Source: Thiodiazotropha sp040506275 (lineage in GTDB: Bacteria; Pseudomonadota; Gammaproteobacteria; Chromatiales; Chromatiaceae). From it: a stretch of DNA of 64,000 nt. Below, piece after piece: positions 9,044 to 17,362 of this stretch (positions within the stretch are counted from its first letter, which is position 1; each line of letters begins with the position of its first letter). The notes beneath the pieces are model-generated. The model was not told the DNA's origin and ran no database searches. It saw only the letters and a list, made by a program, of their open reading frames with translations. Made by a program: the position numbers and the translations under genes. The stretch spans positions 434,001 to 498,000 of the forward strand of contig JBEVXD010000001.1 in assembly GCA_040506275.1 (NCBI GenBank). Reading direction: 5' to 3'.

Positions 9044-10084
9044 ATGGTTATACCCAAAAAAATTAGTATTTTTCAAATAATTGTGTTTATTGGGCTAGTT
9101 TTGCCTACTGCTTCACACTCTTTACCTGATCCTGAACGTTTCTACCGACTGCTAATTCTCGACTCTCAAACTGGCAGTCCCTATCAAGATGTTCGAATAC
9201 CGCTCATCGCAGCGCTGTCTGAGTATGGCTACCGCGTGGGAGAAAATCTGCAAATAACATATGGGATTGCAGAAAACGATGTTTTGGCGGGTGAGTTGAT
9301 ACTCAAAGAAGAATTGTCTAAAAAGTTTGATGTGATCTATGCCGGTGGGACTGTTGCAACAATTTCTGCAAAACATGTGATGTGGAATAGTCATATTCCT
9401 GTGGTGTTTGGAGCGCCGACAGATCCCATAGGTCTTGGTGTAATCGATAATTTCGATCAACCTCCAAAAGCTAATTTCACAGGTGTCAGTTATCCTGTAC
9501 CAGTCAGATCCAGATTTTTATTCCTTCGTCAATTGATGCCTGACGCACATAGGTTTGGCCTGATCTATGCGGATATGCCTCAATCTGAAAGCTACAACCG
9601 CTGGATCAGGGAATTATTGGAGAATGACCCAGAATTTGATGATATTGAGGTGATATTTCGTGCTGTTCCATTGGTGACCGGTAACAATGGTGATCAAAAA
9701 ATGGCAGAACTGGCAATACCGTTTATCCAGGAGCTGAATGATAAGGTTGATGCTTTTCTGAAGCCGAATGATCAGTTAGGAGCAAGAGAGAATTTCGCAA
9801 AAACTGTTGAATCCTATGCAGATAAACCATTAATTGGTTTGGTTAAAAACGACGTTGTCTCACGCTGGGGGGCAACTGCTGTTGTTTATCCTTGTCTCGA
9901 GTGCATTGGACGGCAAGTGGCAGTGATGATACGTGATTTGTTTGAAGGTTACCAAGTGCAGCAGATTGAACCGAAGTGGCCAGCACGTTATGGATATGCT
10001 GTTGACTTGACTAAGACAAAACACTTTGGAATAAAGGTGCCAGTTGGGATTTTGCAACTCTCTGGAAAGAATATAGTTCAATGA
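9044..10084 (+). CDS. ABC-type periplasmic substrate-binding protein (PF04392-like)
   Basis: 346 residues with an N-terminal signal peptide (hydrophobic 8-25, ending ASHSLPD). The rest matches the type I periplasmic-binding fold of the ABC_sub_bind family: RLLILDSQTGSPYQD at the start of lobe 1, DVIYAGGTVATISAK, IPVVFGAPTDPIGLGV and the hinge region VSYPVPVRSRFLFLRQL. No permease or ATPase genes accompany it. Instead it is followed, 149 bp downstream, by a membrane GGDEF-EAL protein, so it probably works as a periplasmic ligand sensor for that protein rather than in uptake; this is inferred from context. Confidence 0.85.
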   Translation: MVIPKKISIFQIIVFIGLVLPTASHSLPDPERFYRLLILDSQTGSPYQDVRIPLIAALSEYGYRVGENLQITYGIAENDVLAGELILKEELSKKFDVIYAGGTVATISAKHVMWNSHIPVVFGAPTDPIGLGVIDNFDQPPKANFTGVSYPVPVRSRFLFLRQLMPDAHRFGLIYADMPQSESYNRWIRELLENDPEFDDIEVIFRAVPLVTGNNGDQKMAELAIPFIQELNDKVDAFLKPNDQLGARENFAKTVESYADKPLIGLVKNDVVSRWGATAVVYPCLECIGRQVAVMIRDLFEGYQVQQIEPKWPARYGYAVDLTKTKHFGIKVPVGILQLSGKNIVQ

Positions 10085-10233
10085 ATTATATAATCCGATC
10101 TCTAAGGCTATTTATTTATCAGTTTACAAGTATTTGTATTTCTGGCAATCAGGGTCAGAAATTGGTTTTGGATGTTTCCCTGCATTATGTAATGCCTCGC
10201 CAGTTAGATAACAGAAATAGCGGCGATTGAAAT

Positions 10234-13161
10234 ATGGGTCTGAGTAGAAAAATACTGCTAATCACGATTGGTGTACTAGCCATCTCACTACTGATAAGTT
10301 CTTTGCTCAATATTTTAAGTTTTCGAAGTAAGTATACTGATGCTCTGCTAACAGGTAGTTTTGGTATTGGGCATAGCATAGAAAGTCTTTTAACTGAGAT
10401 GCTTACATTAGGGCTACCTCTTGCATCATTGTCTGGTATGGATAAAAAACTTGCCGAAGTGGTTGATAAGAATAGTCATATCGCTTATGCGGGTGTAGTT
10501 AATGAAAGCGGAGTAGTGCTTTTTCACAACAATCCAGAACTAATAGGCCGGCATTTCAAAGACCCTGTAGCACGAAAAATCATGAGTGTCAGGAAACCTA
10601 TCTGGCAGATATATCATCGTTTTGATGGCAAGCTTTACTATGATGTTGCAATACCTCTGTTTGGAGATAGTGGGCGGTATGTGGGTGTTGTCAGAGTAGG
10701 TTTCCTTGCATCAATTGTTGACGATAAAGTTAAGGATGCAGTCACTCAGATTCTTATCAATGTTGTTATTACATTTCTCTCAATAGCGCTCCTGCTCAAT
10801 CTGTTTCTTCGTAGATCGATTATTGAACCTGTATCACGCCTTTCTGACTATGCAGAATCGATAGCAAAAGGTAGATTCGAGATGATTTCAGAACTACATA
10901 GTAAAGATGAAATCGGAAGATTATCGACATCCCTACATAAAATGGGAGAAATACTCAAGGCACAGATAAAAGCACTAAAACGCTCAGGGCAGGAACTAGA
11001 AGAGAAGATTGATATAAGAACACAAGAGCTGGCAAGTGCAAATCTTACATTGAAGGATAGCAATAAAGATTTGATTCATGCTCTTGAACGGGAAAAAGAA
11101 CTGACTGAAGCTCTTCGCAATAGCGAAGAACGTTTCAGAATGCTGTTCGAAAAAAGTAAAGCAGTGATGCTTACCATAGATCCCGCTACTGGTGTTATTC
11201 TAGCTGCAAACCAAGCAGCCGAATCCTATTATGGTTATAGCAACCAACAATTAATGGATATGAATATTGGTGAAATTAATACTTTGACTGAAAGTGAGAT
11301 TGCTTGTGAGATGAAATTGGCTGATAGAGAAGAGCGTAGCCATTTTTATTTTCAGCACACATTGGCCAGTGGTGCGATTCGTGATGTTGAAGTTCATTCT
11401 GGACCAATAAAGTGGGGGGGCAGGCAGGTACTCTACTCAATAATTCATGATATTACCGATCGAAAAAAAGCTGAAGCTGAATTAGATAAGATTGCACATT
11501 ACGATTCGTTAACCGGATTACCTAACCGTTTACTTAAAGCGGATCGATTGAATCAAGCTATCGTAAGAGCGAAACGTAATGATATGCAGGTTGCAGTCTG
11601 TTATCTGGATCTTGATGGATTTAAGCCGATTAATGATACCTACGGACATGAGACAGGTGATCAGGTCTTAATAGAGATTGCCCAAAGACTTCAAATGACA
11701 GTTCGCGGTGGAGACACAGTATCGAGAATTGGGGGTGATGAATTTGTATTGATTCTTACAGAGCTTACAAGCCTGACAGCAAGTGAAGTTATATTACAGA
11801 GAGTAATGGAAAGTATAGCACTACCGATTCAGGTGGGCGGTATAGAAGTAGAGGTTTCAGCAAGTATAGGCTTTACACTCTTTCCTTCAGACGATTCAGA
11901 CGCAGATCTACTGTTACGACATGCAGATCAGGCAATGTATGTCGCTAAAGAGAATGGCAAAAATTGCTATCATCTCTTTGATCCTGAACAGGATAGACAG
12001 GTTAAGGCATATCGCGAAAATTATCTGCGTTTACAGAAAGCATTATCAAATGAGGAATTTATACTCTACTATCAACCTAAGGTTAATATGTATAGTGGAC
12101 TGGTGATAGGTGTGGAAGCATTGATTCGGTGGAATCATCCTGAAGAAGGATTAGTTTCACCGGGTTCCTTTCTGCATAATCTGACTGATACTGAGCTTGA
12201 AATTGAACTTGGTAAATGGGTTTTAGATAGTGCACTTGCTCAAATAACGCGTTGGCAAACAGATGGACTTAGTCTGCCTGTGAGTATCAATATCAGTCCC
12301 CATCACTTACAGCATTCAGAGTTTGTCTACCATATAAAATCAGCCCTTTCAAAATATAGTGCTATAAATCCACAAAATCTTGAACTAGAAATACTTGAAA
12401 CTACATCAATACAGGATTTGAGTCATATAATTAAAACCCTGGTAAGCTGCCAGGATTTAGGTGTACAGATAACTCTGGATGATTTTGGTACAGGTTATTC
12501 ATCTTTAACTTATTTTCATCGCCTGCCGGTAAATACACTTAAGATCGATCGCTCATTTGTCTCTGATATGTTGGAAGACCCACAGGATCTTGCTATTGTT
12601 GATAGCGTTGTGCGACTTGCGCAAGCTTATCATCATCCGGTTATTGCTGAAGGTGTTGAAAGTATCGAACATGGTGCTGCATTGTTACGACTTGGATGTC
12701 AGTTAGGACAGGGGTATGGTATTGCAAGACCAATGCCGGCTAAGGATATACAAGGATGGTTGAATAATTGGAAAAATGATGATGAATGGCAATATTTAAA
12801 GAAACGGCTAGAAAATGCAAATAATTCAGATATAGAAGAAGCAATAACAAGTCACAAGGAATGGATTGAAAATGCTGTTGATATTATTTCAAATCCACAA
12901 TCATCATCGCAAAGACTTCTTTTAGACAGTCATAGCTGTTCATTTGGTAGATGGTTTTATGGAGATGGATATTTTCAATATGGTCATCTTAAAAAGTATG
13001 CAAATCTAAGGGAGTGCCACGAACGTATACACCTGTTAGGTCAAGAGCTCTATAATTTGGCCATCAGTGAGCATCAAGATAGTGTGGAAGCAAGAATTGA
13101 AGAGTTAAAGGAGATGCATAGACAATTTGTTAATCAAATTAATGAGTTGGTAAAGCATTAA
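10234..13161 (+). CDS. HAMP-PAS-GGDEF-EAL-CZB c-di-GMP enzyme
   Basis: A 975-residue membrane protein that should make and/or degrade cyclic di-GMP. Order: membrane segment 5-27; periplasmic sensor about 28-170; membrane segment about 171-192; HAMP about 193-245; coiled coil to 295; PAS about 296-410; GGDEF domain with GGDEF at 500-504 and an inhibitory-site RGGD at 491-494; EAL domain with EAL at 628-630 and DDFGTG at 749. Both catalytic sites look intact. The C-terminus (about 870-970) is a CZB zinc-binding domain, with His874, Cys902 in HSCSFGRW, His929 and His933. CZB on a GGDEF protein suggests zinc or redox control of c-di-GMP. Confidence 0.93.
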   Translation: MGLSRKILLITIGVLAISLLISSLLNILSFRSKYTDALLTGSFGIGHSIESLLTEMLTLGLPLASLSGMDKKLAEVVDKNSHIAYAGVVNESGVVLFHNNPELIGRHFKDPVARKIMSVRKPIWQIYHRFDGKLYYDVAIPLFGDSGRYVGVVRVGFLASIVDDKVKDAVTQILINVVITFLSIALLLNLFLRRSIIEPVSRLSDYAESIAKGRFEMISELHSKDEIGRLSTSLHKMGEILKAQIKALKRSGQELEEKIDIRTQELASANLTLKDSNKDLIHALEREKELTEALRNSEERFRMLFEKSKAVMLTIDPATGVILAANQAAESYYGYSNQQLMDMNIGEINTLTESEIACEMKLADREERSHFYFQHTLASGAIRDVEVHSGPIKWGGRQVLYSIIHDITDRKKAEAELDKIAHYDSLTGLPNRLLKADRLNQAIVRAKRNDMQVAVCYLDLDGFKPINDTYGHETGDQVLIEIAQRLQMTVRGGDTVSRIGGDEFVLILTELTSLTASEVILQRVMESIALPIQVGGIEVEVSASIGFTLFPSDDSDADLLLRHADQAMYVAKENGKNCYHLFDPEQDRQVKAYRENYLRLQKALSNEEFILYYQPKVNMYSGLVIGVEALIRWNHPEEGLVSPGSFLHNLTDTELEIELGKWVLDSALAQITRWQTDGLSLPVSINISPHHLQHSEFVYHIKSALSKYSAINPQNLELEILETTSIQDLSHIIKTLVSCQDLGVQITLDDFGTGYSSLTYFHRLPVNTLKIDRSFVSDMLEDPQDLAIVDSVVRLAQAYHHPVIAEGVESIEHGAALLRLGCQLGQGYGIARPMPAKDIQGWLNNWKNDDEWQYLKKRLENANNSDIEEAITSHKEWIENAVDIISNPQSSSQRLLLDSHSCSFGRWFYGDGYFQYGHLKKYANLRECHERIHLLGQELYNLAISEHQDSVEARIEELKEMHRQFVNQINELVKH

Positions 13162-13288
13162 TACGCATTATTATTTTGTAAATAGTGTAAATCAATAATC
13201 GCTCATTCATTTGAATTTCACTAGAATAACGCCTTTGATTTGAACAAAATCACATTATCGTTAAGATTAATATTTCACAGAGTAAAAT

Positions 13289-14065
13289 ATGGATTATCAA
13301 CGAAGATTTGGAGGTATAGCACGTCTGTATGGTCAAAGCGGACTTGAAAACTTTGCAAAATCACATGTGGCAGTAATTGGAGTTGGCGGTGTTGGTTCAT
13401 GGGCTGTCGAAGCACTTGCACGTAGTGGTATTGGAGCAATGACGTTATATGACATGGACCATGTAGCTGAATCTAACGTCAACCGACAATTGCCTGCCCT
13501 GGAGAAAGAGTTTGGTAAAGCTAAAGTCCAGGTAATGTCTCAACGCATCAACCAAATAAACCAAGATTGTCAGGTTAATGCAATCGAAGAATATATAGAA
13601 GTAGAAAATCTATCTGGTTTAATTCACGGTAACTTCAACTATGTACTCGATTGTATTGATAATTATAGAATCAAAGCAGCAATAATTAATTACTGCAAGA
13701 GAGAAAAGATAGCTTTAATAACTGTAGGGGGTGCTGGCGGTCAGGTAGACCCAACAAAAGTACGCCTTGCAGATCTAAGTCGAAGTGAGCAGGATCCACT
13801 TTTGTCAAAGACTCGGAAGTTATTGAGAAAAGAGTTCGGGTTTTCATCTAATCTGAAACGTAGATTTGGTGTGCCTTGTGTCTATTCAGTCGAGCAGCAG
13901 AAATTTCCAGATAGCGAAGGAGGTGTTTGTCATTCAAAGTCTGGTGGACTCGATGGCTCGCTTAACTGTGGTGGATTTGGCTCGGCTATGACGATAACAG
14001 CAAGTTTTGGATTGGTTGCTGTTTCATATGTTTTAAAGCAGTTGTCAGAGGGAATAGATCGCTGA
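13289..14065 (+). CDS. tcdA: tRNA threonylcarbamoyladenosine dehydratase
   Basis: E1-like enzyme of the TcdA (CsdL/YgdL) family, which cyclises t6A37 to ct6A in tRNA using ATP. The Rossmann motif GVGGVGSWAVEALARSG follows the N-terminal RRFGGIARLYG typical of TcdA; the adenylation residues DNYRIKAAI are present, and VGGAGGQVDPT is characteristic of the family. Length of 258 residues is normal. It stands alone between the GGDEF-EAL gene and a convergent methyltransferase gene. Confidence 0.93.
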   Translation: MDYQRRFGGIARLYGQSGLENFAKSHVAVIGVGGVGSWAVEALARSGIGAMTLYDMDHVAESNVNRQLPALEKEFGKAKVQVMSQRINQINQDCQVNAIEEYIEVENLSGLIHGNFNYVLDCIDNYRIKAAIINYCKREKIALITVGGAGGQVDPTKVRLADLSRSEQDPLLSKTRKLLRKEFGFSSNLKRRFGVPCVYSVEQQKFPDSEGGVCHSKSGGLDGSLNCGGFGSAMTITASFGLVAVSYVLKQLSEGIDR

Positions 14066-14097
14066 TTGTGAGATGCGTAAAATATTAAAAAATACCA

Positions 14098-14688
14098 TTA
14101 AATATTTTCTGCCATTGCTACAGTATAGGTTTTCCCTTGCTTTAATTTTTTATAATTTCCGAAGATTTCATTCAAATTACGTTTCATATATTGGCGCAAA
14201 CCATTGATGGTTACTACATATAGTTTTCCCTGAGGTTTGAGGCTCTGTTTAGCATCATGAAGTATTAAACTTAACATCTCCTTTCCTACTTTAGCAGGGA
14301 TGTTAGAGGCAATTACATCAAAGCGTAATGAAGAGTCAATATGATCAAATGCATTACTTAACATCGCTTTAGCATTGGTTATTTGATTTCGCGCGGCATT
14401 AGCATTGCTGTATTCAATAGCCATAAAGTCTTTATCAACCAATAATGTTCTGCCCTGCGAAGCACGTCTAGCCATATAGAGGCCAATTGGTCCATAACCA
14501 CAACCCAGGTCCAGGCAATCAAACTCAGGCTCTATATGTAAGATGTTAATCAGTAACTGGGTACCTTCATCTATCTCCTTGGGGGAGAATATACCCCAGG
14601 TAGAATGAATTAAGAGCTTTTCCCCGTTTAGATTAGCTGTAAATGTAATATCTTTGCGTAACCTATCCAGGTTTTCGTGAGTCAACAT
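14098..14688 (-). CDS. RsmC-like class I methyltransferase
   Basis: 196-residue SAM-dependent methyltransferase of the MTS (PF05175) group. Motif I is DLGCGYGPIGLYMA, motif II is LLVDKDFMAIEYSNAN, and the catalytic NPP-type motif appears as SNIPAK. Members of this group methylate rRNA guanines (RsmC, RlmG) or act as small-molecule methyltransferases; at this length it has only the catalytic half. The substrate is not decided. It is convergent with tcdA. Confidence 0.85.
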   Translation of the reverse strand: MLTHENLDRLRKDITFTANLNGEKLLIHSTWGIFSPKEIDEGTQLLINILHIEPEFDCLDLGCGYGPIGLYMARRASQGRTLLVDKDFMAIEYSNANAARNQITNAKAMLSNAFDHIDSSLRFDVIASNIPAKVGKEMLSLILHDAKQSLKPQGKLYVVTINGLRQYMKRNLNEIFGNYKKLKQGKTYTVAMAENI

Positions 14689-14858
14689 AGTTTGAATGCT
14701 TTCTTAAAGTATTGGAGGATTCACAACTGCATGAGATTTTCAGGAAGCCCATGGATTAAATCGGTCAGATGTGGTTAAAAGTATATTATAACTGGTTGAT
14801 CTAGTGGTTTGTATAATCTTCTCTAAGCTTAACATGCCTGTCAGATATCAGGTAGTTC

Positions 14859-14966
14859 TTAACCCGGTACCATAATAGGCAGGAAACCTTATGCCTGTCC
14901 TTTTACATTCAAACTGTAAGGGGTTACAAGAAGATCCTGAAGCTACCTATTAAGGTGCTAGGTTAA
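14859..14966. repeat. TTAACCCGG-ended inverted-repeat element
   Basis: The left end TTAACCCGGTACCATAATAGG pairs with the right end CCTATTAAGGTGCTAGGTTAA, and the interior shares GCCTGTCCTTTTA and GTAAGGGGTTACAAG with the element at 237-423. The right end runs into the DsbA-like gene and supplies its stop codon (TAG at 14958-14960), so the last residues of that protein come from the repeat. Confidence 0.8.
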
Positions 14967-15575
14967 AAGTTGGTGGATAATCTCGAGCATACTATTCTCA
15001 TCATGATAGTCAATTGGGATTGTCCAGTAACTACCCTCAATGTTTAGAACAAGACCTGGGAAGCTGTTTATCCCCATCAATCTTGATTGTTCAATCTCCT
15101 CAAGAAGTTTGTTGTGAATAGGTTCACTATTTAGCATGTTCTGAAATCTAGATGGTTCTAGGCCAATTTCACCTGCTATTTCAATTAAAGTCGAATGATC
15201 AGATGGATTACGTGCTTCTATATAATATGCCTGTTGAATTGCAACTATTATCTTCTCTTCCGATCCCGCATCCATCAGTCTGGTTGTGATTACAGCTCTG
15301 CATGCTGGATAGGTTGATCGGCGAGGTACATTACTGGACCAAAAATTATAGTTGAACTCTGTCTGGGGTAGCTTTTTTTGGATAGTCAACCATGTATTCT
15401 TCAATCTTTCCTGCATATCTAGATCCATAGGCTCTTCTGAATCTGCTGCTAAGCCACCCAGAAGATAACTATAGGTTATTGAATCTGGTAGGTTAGTTAA
15501 TAGTTTAGAGAGAGTTGGCTTAAAAGCCCAACACCAACTACACATTGGATCGTGGACATAGTAAAGGTGAGCCAT
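14958..15575 (-). CDS. DsbA/FrnE-family thioredoxin-fold protein
   Basis: 205 residues with an N-terminal CxxC active site (PMCSWCW, Cys12 and Cys15), the PACRAVITTR segment and a helical insertion, as in DsbA-family proteins of the FrnE/HCCA-isomerase group. No signal peptide is present, so the protein is probably cytoplasmic and acts as a disulfide oxidoreductase or isomerase-like enzyme. Its reading frame ends inside a dispersed repeat that provides the stop codon. It is divergent from the small secreted protein at 15690. Confidence 0.88.
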   Translation of the reverse strand: MAHLYYVHDPMCSWCWAFKPTLSKLLTNLPDSITYSYLLGGLAADSEEPMDLDMQERLKNTWLTIQKKLPQTEFNYNFWSSNVPRRSTYPACRAVITTRLMDAGSEEKIIVAIQQAYYIEARNPSDHSTLIEIAGEIGLEPSRFQNMLNSEPIHNKLLEEIEQSRLMGINSFPGLVLNIEGSYWTIPIDYHDENSMLEIIHQLLT

Positions 15576-15689
15576 AAGAAATAGTTTCCGATATTTTTCG
15601 AATAGTATAATATTGTTGTAATAACTAAAGCACCATTTTAAAAATGGAATATTTGAATGGATTTTACATAGGACGTGTTGGAATAAGAA

Positions 15690-16187
15690 GTGCGCATATC
15701 TAACCTGCTTTTTACTCTCTTGTTCTGGGTGTTATCTAAACCAGTTATCTCAGAAGAGGTAAACTGGATAACTTTAGAGAGTTCTGGAATCAAAATATTA
15801 AAGCTCTATGGGTTATCAGAGGGTGATCGTATGACTGTTACTCTCTTTCCTCTCGCTGCTTACAATGAGAATAATCTGATTCAACACTTCTACAGAATAA
15901 TTGATAGCGACACTCCTCGGATAGGTGCAGTAATAAGTAAATATCAAATAGAGCAGACAACAATACCCGGTCTGTCAGTTGTAACAACGCTCAGACGGTT
16001 TCTGGATCGAGCAGGGAGTCCAAGTCTTGTCCATTACCAAGCCTTTTATTTCGAACATCAACAAAGTATGTGGTTTGCAAGGACAGAGGTGAATGATGAT
16101 ATCAACTTACTAGTGGAATATTATGGTGAAGAGTTGAATCTGATTATGGATATAATGGGTGTGAAATCTAATCAGAACCTATTATAA
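15690..16187 (+). CDS. Small exported protein of unknown function
   Basis: 165 residues from a GTG start preceded by AAGAAG. The first 21 residues form a clear signal peptide (NLLFTLLFWVLSKPVISEE, cleavage probably after S-E region). The mature part is a soluble mixed alpha/beta sequence with no cysteines and no family I recognise. It stands alone between the DsbA-like gene and a tiny membrane-protein frame, in A+T-rich DNA similar to its neighbours. Confidence 0.65.
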   Translation: MRISNLLFTLLFWVLSKPVISEEVNWITLESSGIKILKLYGLSEGDRMTVTLFPLAAYNENNLIQHFYRIIDSDTPRIGAVISKYQIEQTTIPGLSVVTTLRRFLDRAGSPSLVHYQAFYFEHQQSMWFARTEVNDDINLLVEYYGEELNLIMDIMGVKSNQNLL

Positions 16188-16335
16188 TCATACTTACTCT
16201 ATTAAATTTTATCGCTTAAGATGCATAGCATAAACCTTTGCTCAATTCAGAATTAACAGCAACTGTATAAGACGGTAATGAATAGTTTGTAAATACATAT
16301 TTGATGAATAGAATAGAGCAAGTTATGAGGTTATC

Positions 16336-16506
16336 TTGTTAAAAACAGCGTTATTAGGAAAGGTAGCATTCTGGTTAGTAGTTATTGGTTTTTTTGCATT
16401 AATAACGCCACAACCTGCCTGGCCAGAATGGTTTGCGCGGATGGTGCTGTCTGCGGGTATAGCGCTAGGGATTGTCGCAATTGGCGTACAAGTTTGGCGT
16501 AAATAA
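16336..16506 (+). CDS. Putative 56-residue membrane protein
   Basis: A frame from TTG 16336, preceded at five bases by GAGG, codes for a short protein with two hydrophobic segments separated by a turn (VAFWLVVIGFFALI, then PQPAWPEW, then MVLSAGIALGIVAIGVQVW) and ending in RK. Codon use and the amphipathic layout look like real coding sequence. It is too short for standard gene calling. The function is unknown. A fragment of the 425-bp repeat end follows its stop. Confidence 0.5.
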   Translation: MLKTALLGKVAFWLVVIGFFALITPQPAWPEWFARMVLSAGIALGIVAIGVQVWRK

Positions 16507-16517
16507 ATGAATTATAT

Positions 16518-16531
16518 GCATGGCCCACTAG
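16518..16531. repeat. Remnant end of the 425-bp MITE-like element
   Basis: GCATGGCCCACTAG is identical to the last 14 bases of the elements at 5283-5707 and 61764-62187. No matching second end is seen nearby. Like the full copies it lies between convergent genes, here the small membrane protein and the MarR gene. Confidence 0.6.
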
Positions 16532-16552
16532 TGATGGTTATTGACTCTAATC

Positions 16553-17044
16553 CTATTTACTCTCTTCACTCCTGATTAAACGCTCTTCACTTGAATCCAA
16601 TACTGGAGCGGCTTCCAGGTCGCTGGCTTGCATCATCGATGCGATACGCTGTAGAGACGATAGCAGAAGTGACTGCTCCCATTCTTTCATCTCTTCAAAA
16701 GAGTTGATGAAGTGTTCCTGTAATAGGGTCGGGGCGTTTCTTAACACTTGCCTGCCAGCATCAGATAAACTGATCCATACCTTCCTCTTGTCTTTGTTGT
16801 CACGCTCGCGAGTCAGATATGCCTTTTTTTCAAGGCGGTCAAGAATAGTGGTCACAGTGGCCTGGCTGAGACTGACAGAGCGTGCAAGAACACTGGAAGT
16901 AACCGGTCCTTCCTCATGAATTATTTGCATTATTAACAACTGAGGTCCAGTTAGGCCTGATTCGCGCTCGAGTTTCTTTGAGTGCAAATCAATAGCCCGA
17001 ATAATTTGTCTCAAGGCAATCAGCACCTGATCGTGGGTTTGCAT
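16553..17044 (-). CDS. MarR-family transcriptional regulator
   Basis: 163 residues with the MarR winged-helix core: ESGLTGPQLLIMQIIHEEG, the recognition helix region LARSVSLSQATVTTILDRLEKK and the wing RERDNKDKRKVWISLSDAG. It is a dimeric repressor or activator that usually answers a small ligand. It is divergent from the KamA-family aminomutase gene with about 320 bp between, so control of that gene is plausible. In several bacteria MarR-type regulators control compatible-solute genes, which would agree with a beta-amino acid product, but that is inference. Confidence 0.9.
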   Translation of the reverse strand: MQTHDQVLIALRQIIRAIDLHSKKLERESGLTGPQLLIMQIIHEEGPVTSSVLARSVSLSQATVTTILDRLEKKAYLTRERDNKDKRKVWISLSDAGRQVLRNAPTLLQEHFINSFEEMKEWEQSLLLSSLQRIASMMQASDLEAAPVLDSSEERLIRSEESK

Positions 17045-17362
17045 TCTTAATCTCTCTAAATAGAGCCTTATAAAACATTATTTTGCCACATTATACGACA
17101 TATGCCCTTTGTTCAGGTGGTACATAACACATTACCTTTGATATGTGCGGAAAAACTTAGTACACTAAAGATTATTGCACTAACATATTTGATGTGTGAC
17201 AAATCATCCCTACAGGCTCTCCAATGGCTCGCTGATCAATTTGGCGGCCGGCTGACTCTTCACTGATCCTCATCCTCGTGAATTACCCTGGTTGTTCCCG
17301 ATGTGCTCAGTTTTTCAAATTTGGGCAGTTGACATGGACCAACCAAACTACGGCTGTATTAA
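17045..17362. other. Divergent intergenic region, marR-like / kamA-like
   Basis: About 320 bp holding the promoters of both flanking genes. Partial repeats of ACATA / TATGTG are present around 17097-17150 (ACATATGCCC, GGTACATAACAC, GATATGTGCGG) and could be a regulator site, but no clean palindrome could be assigned. No gene is seen. Confidence 0.35.
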
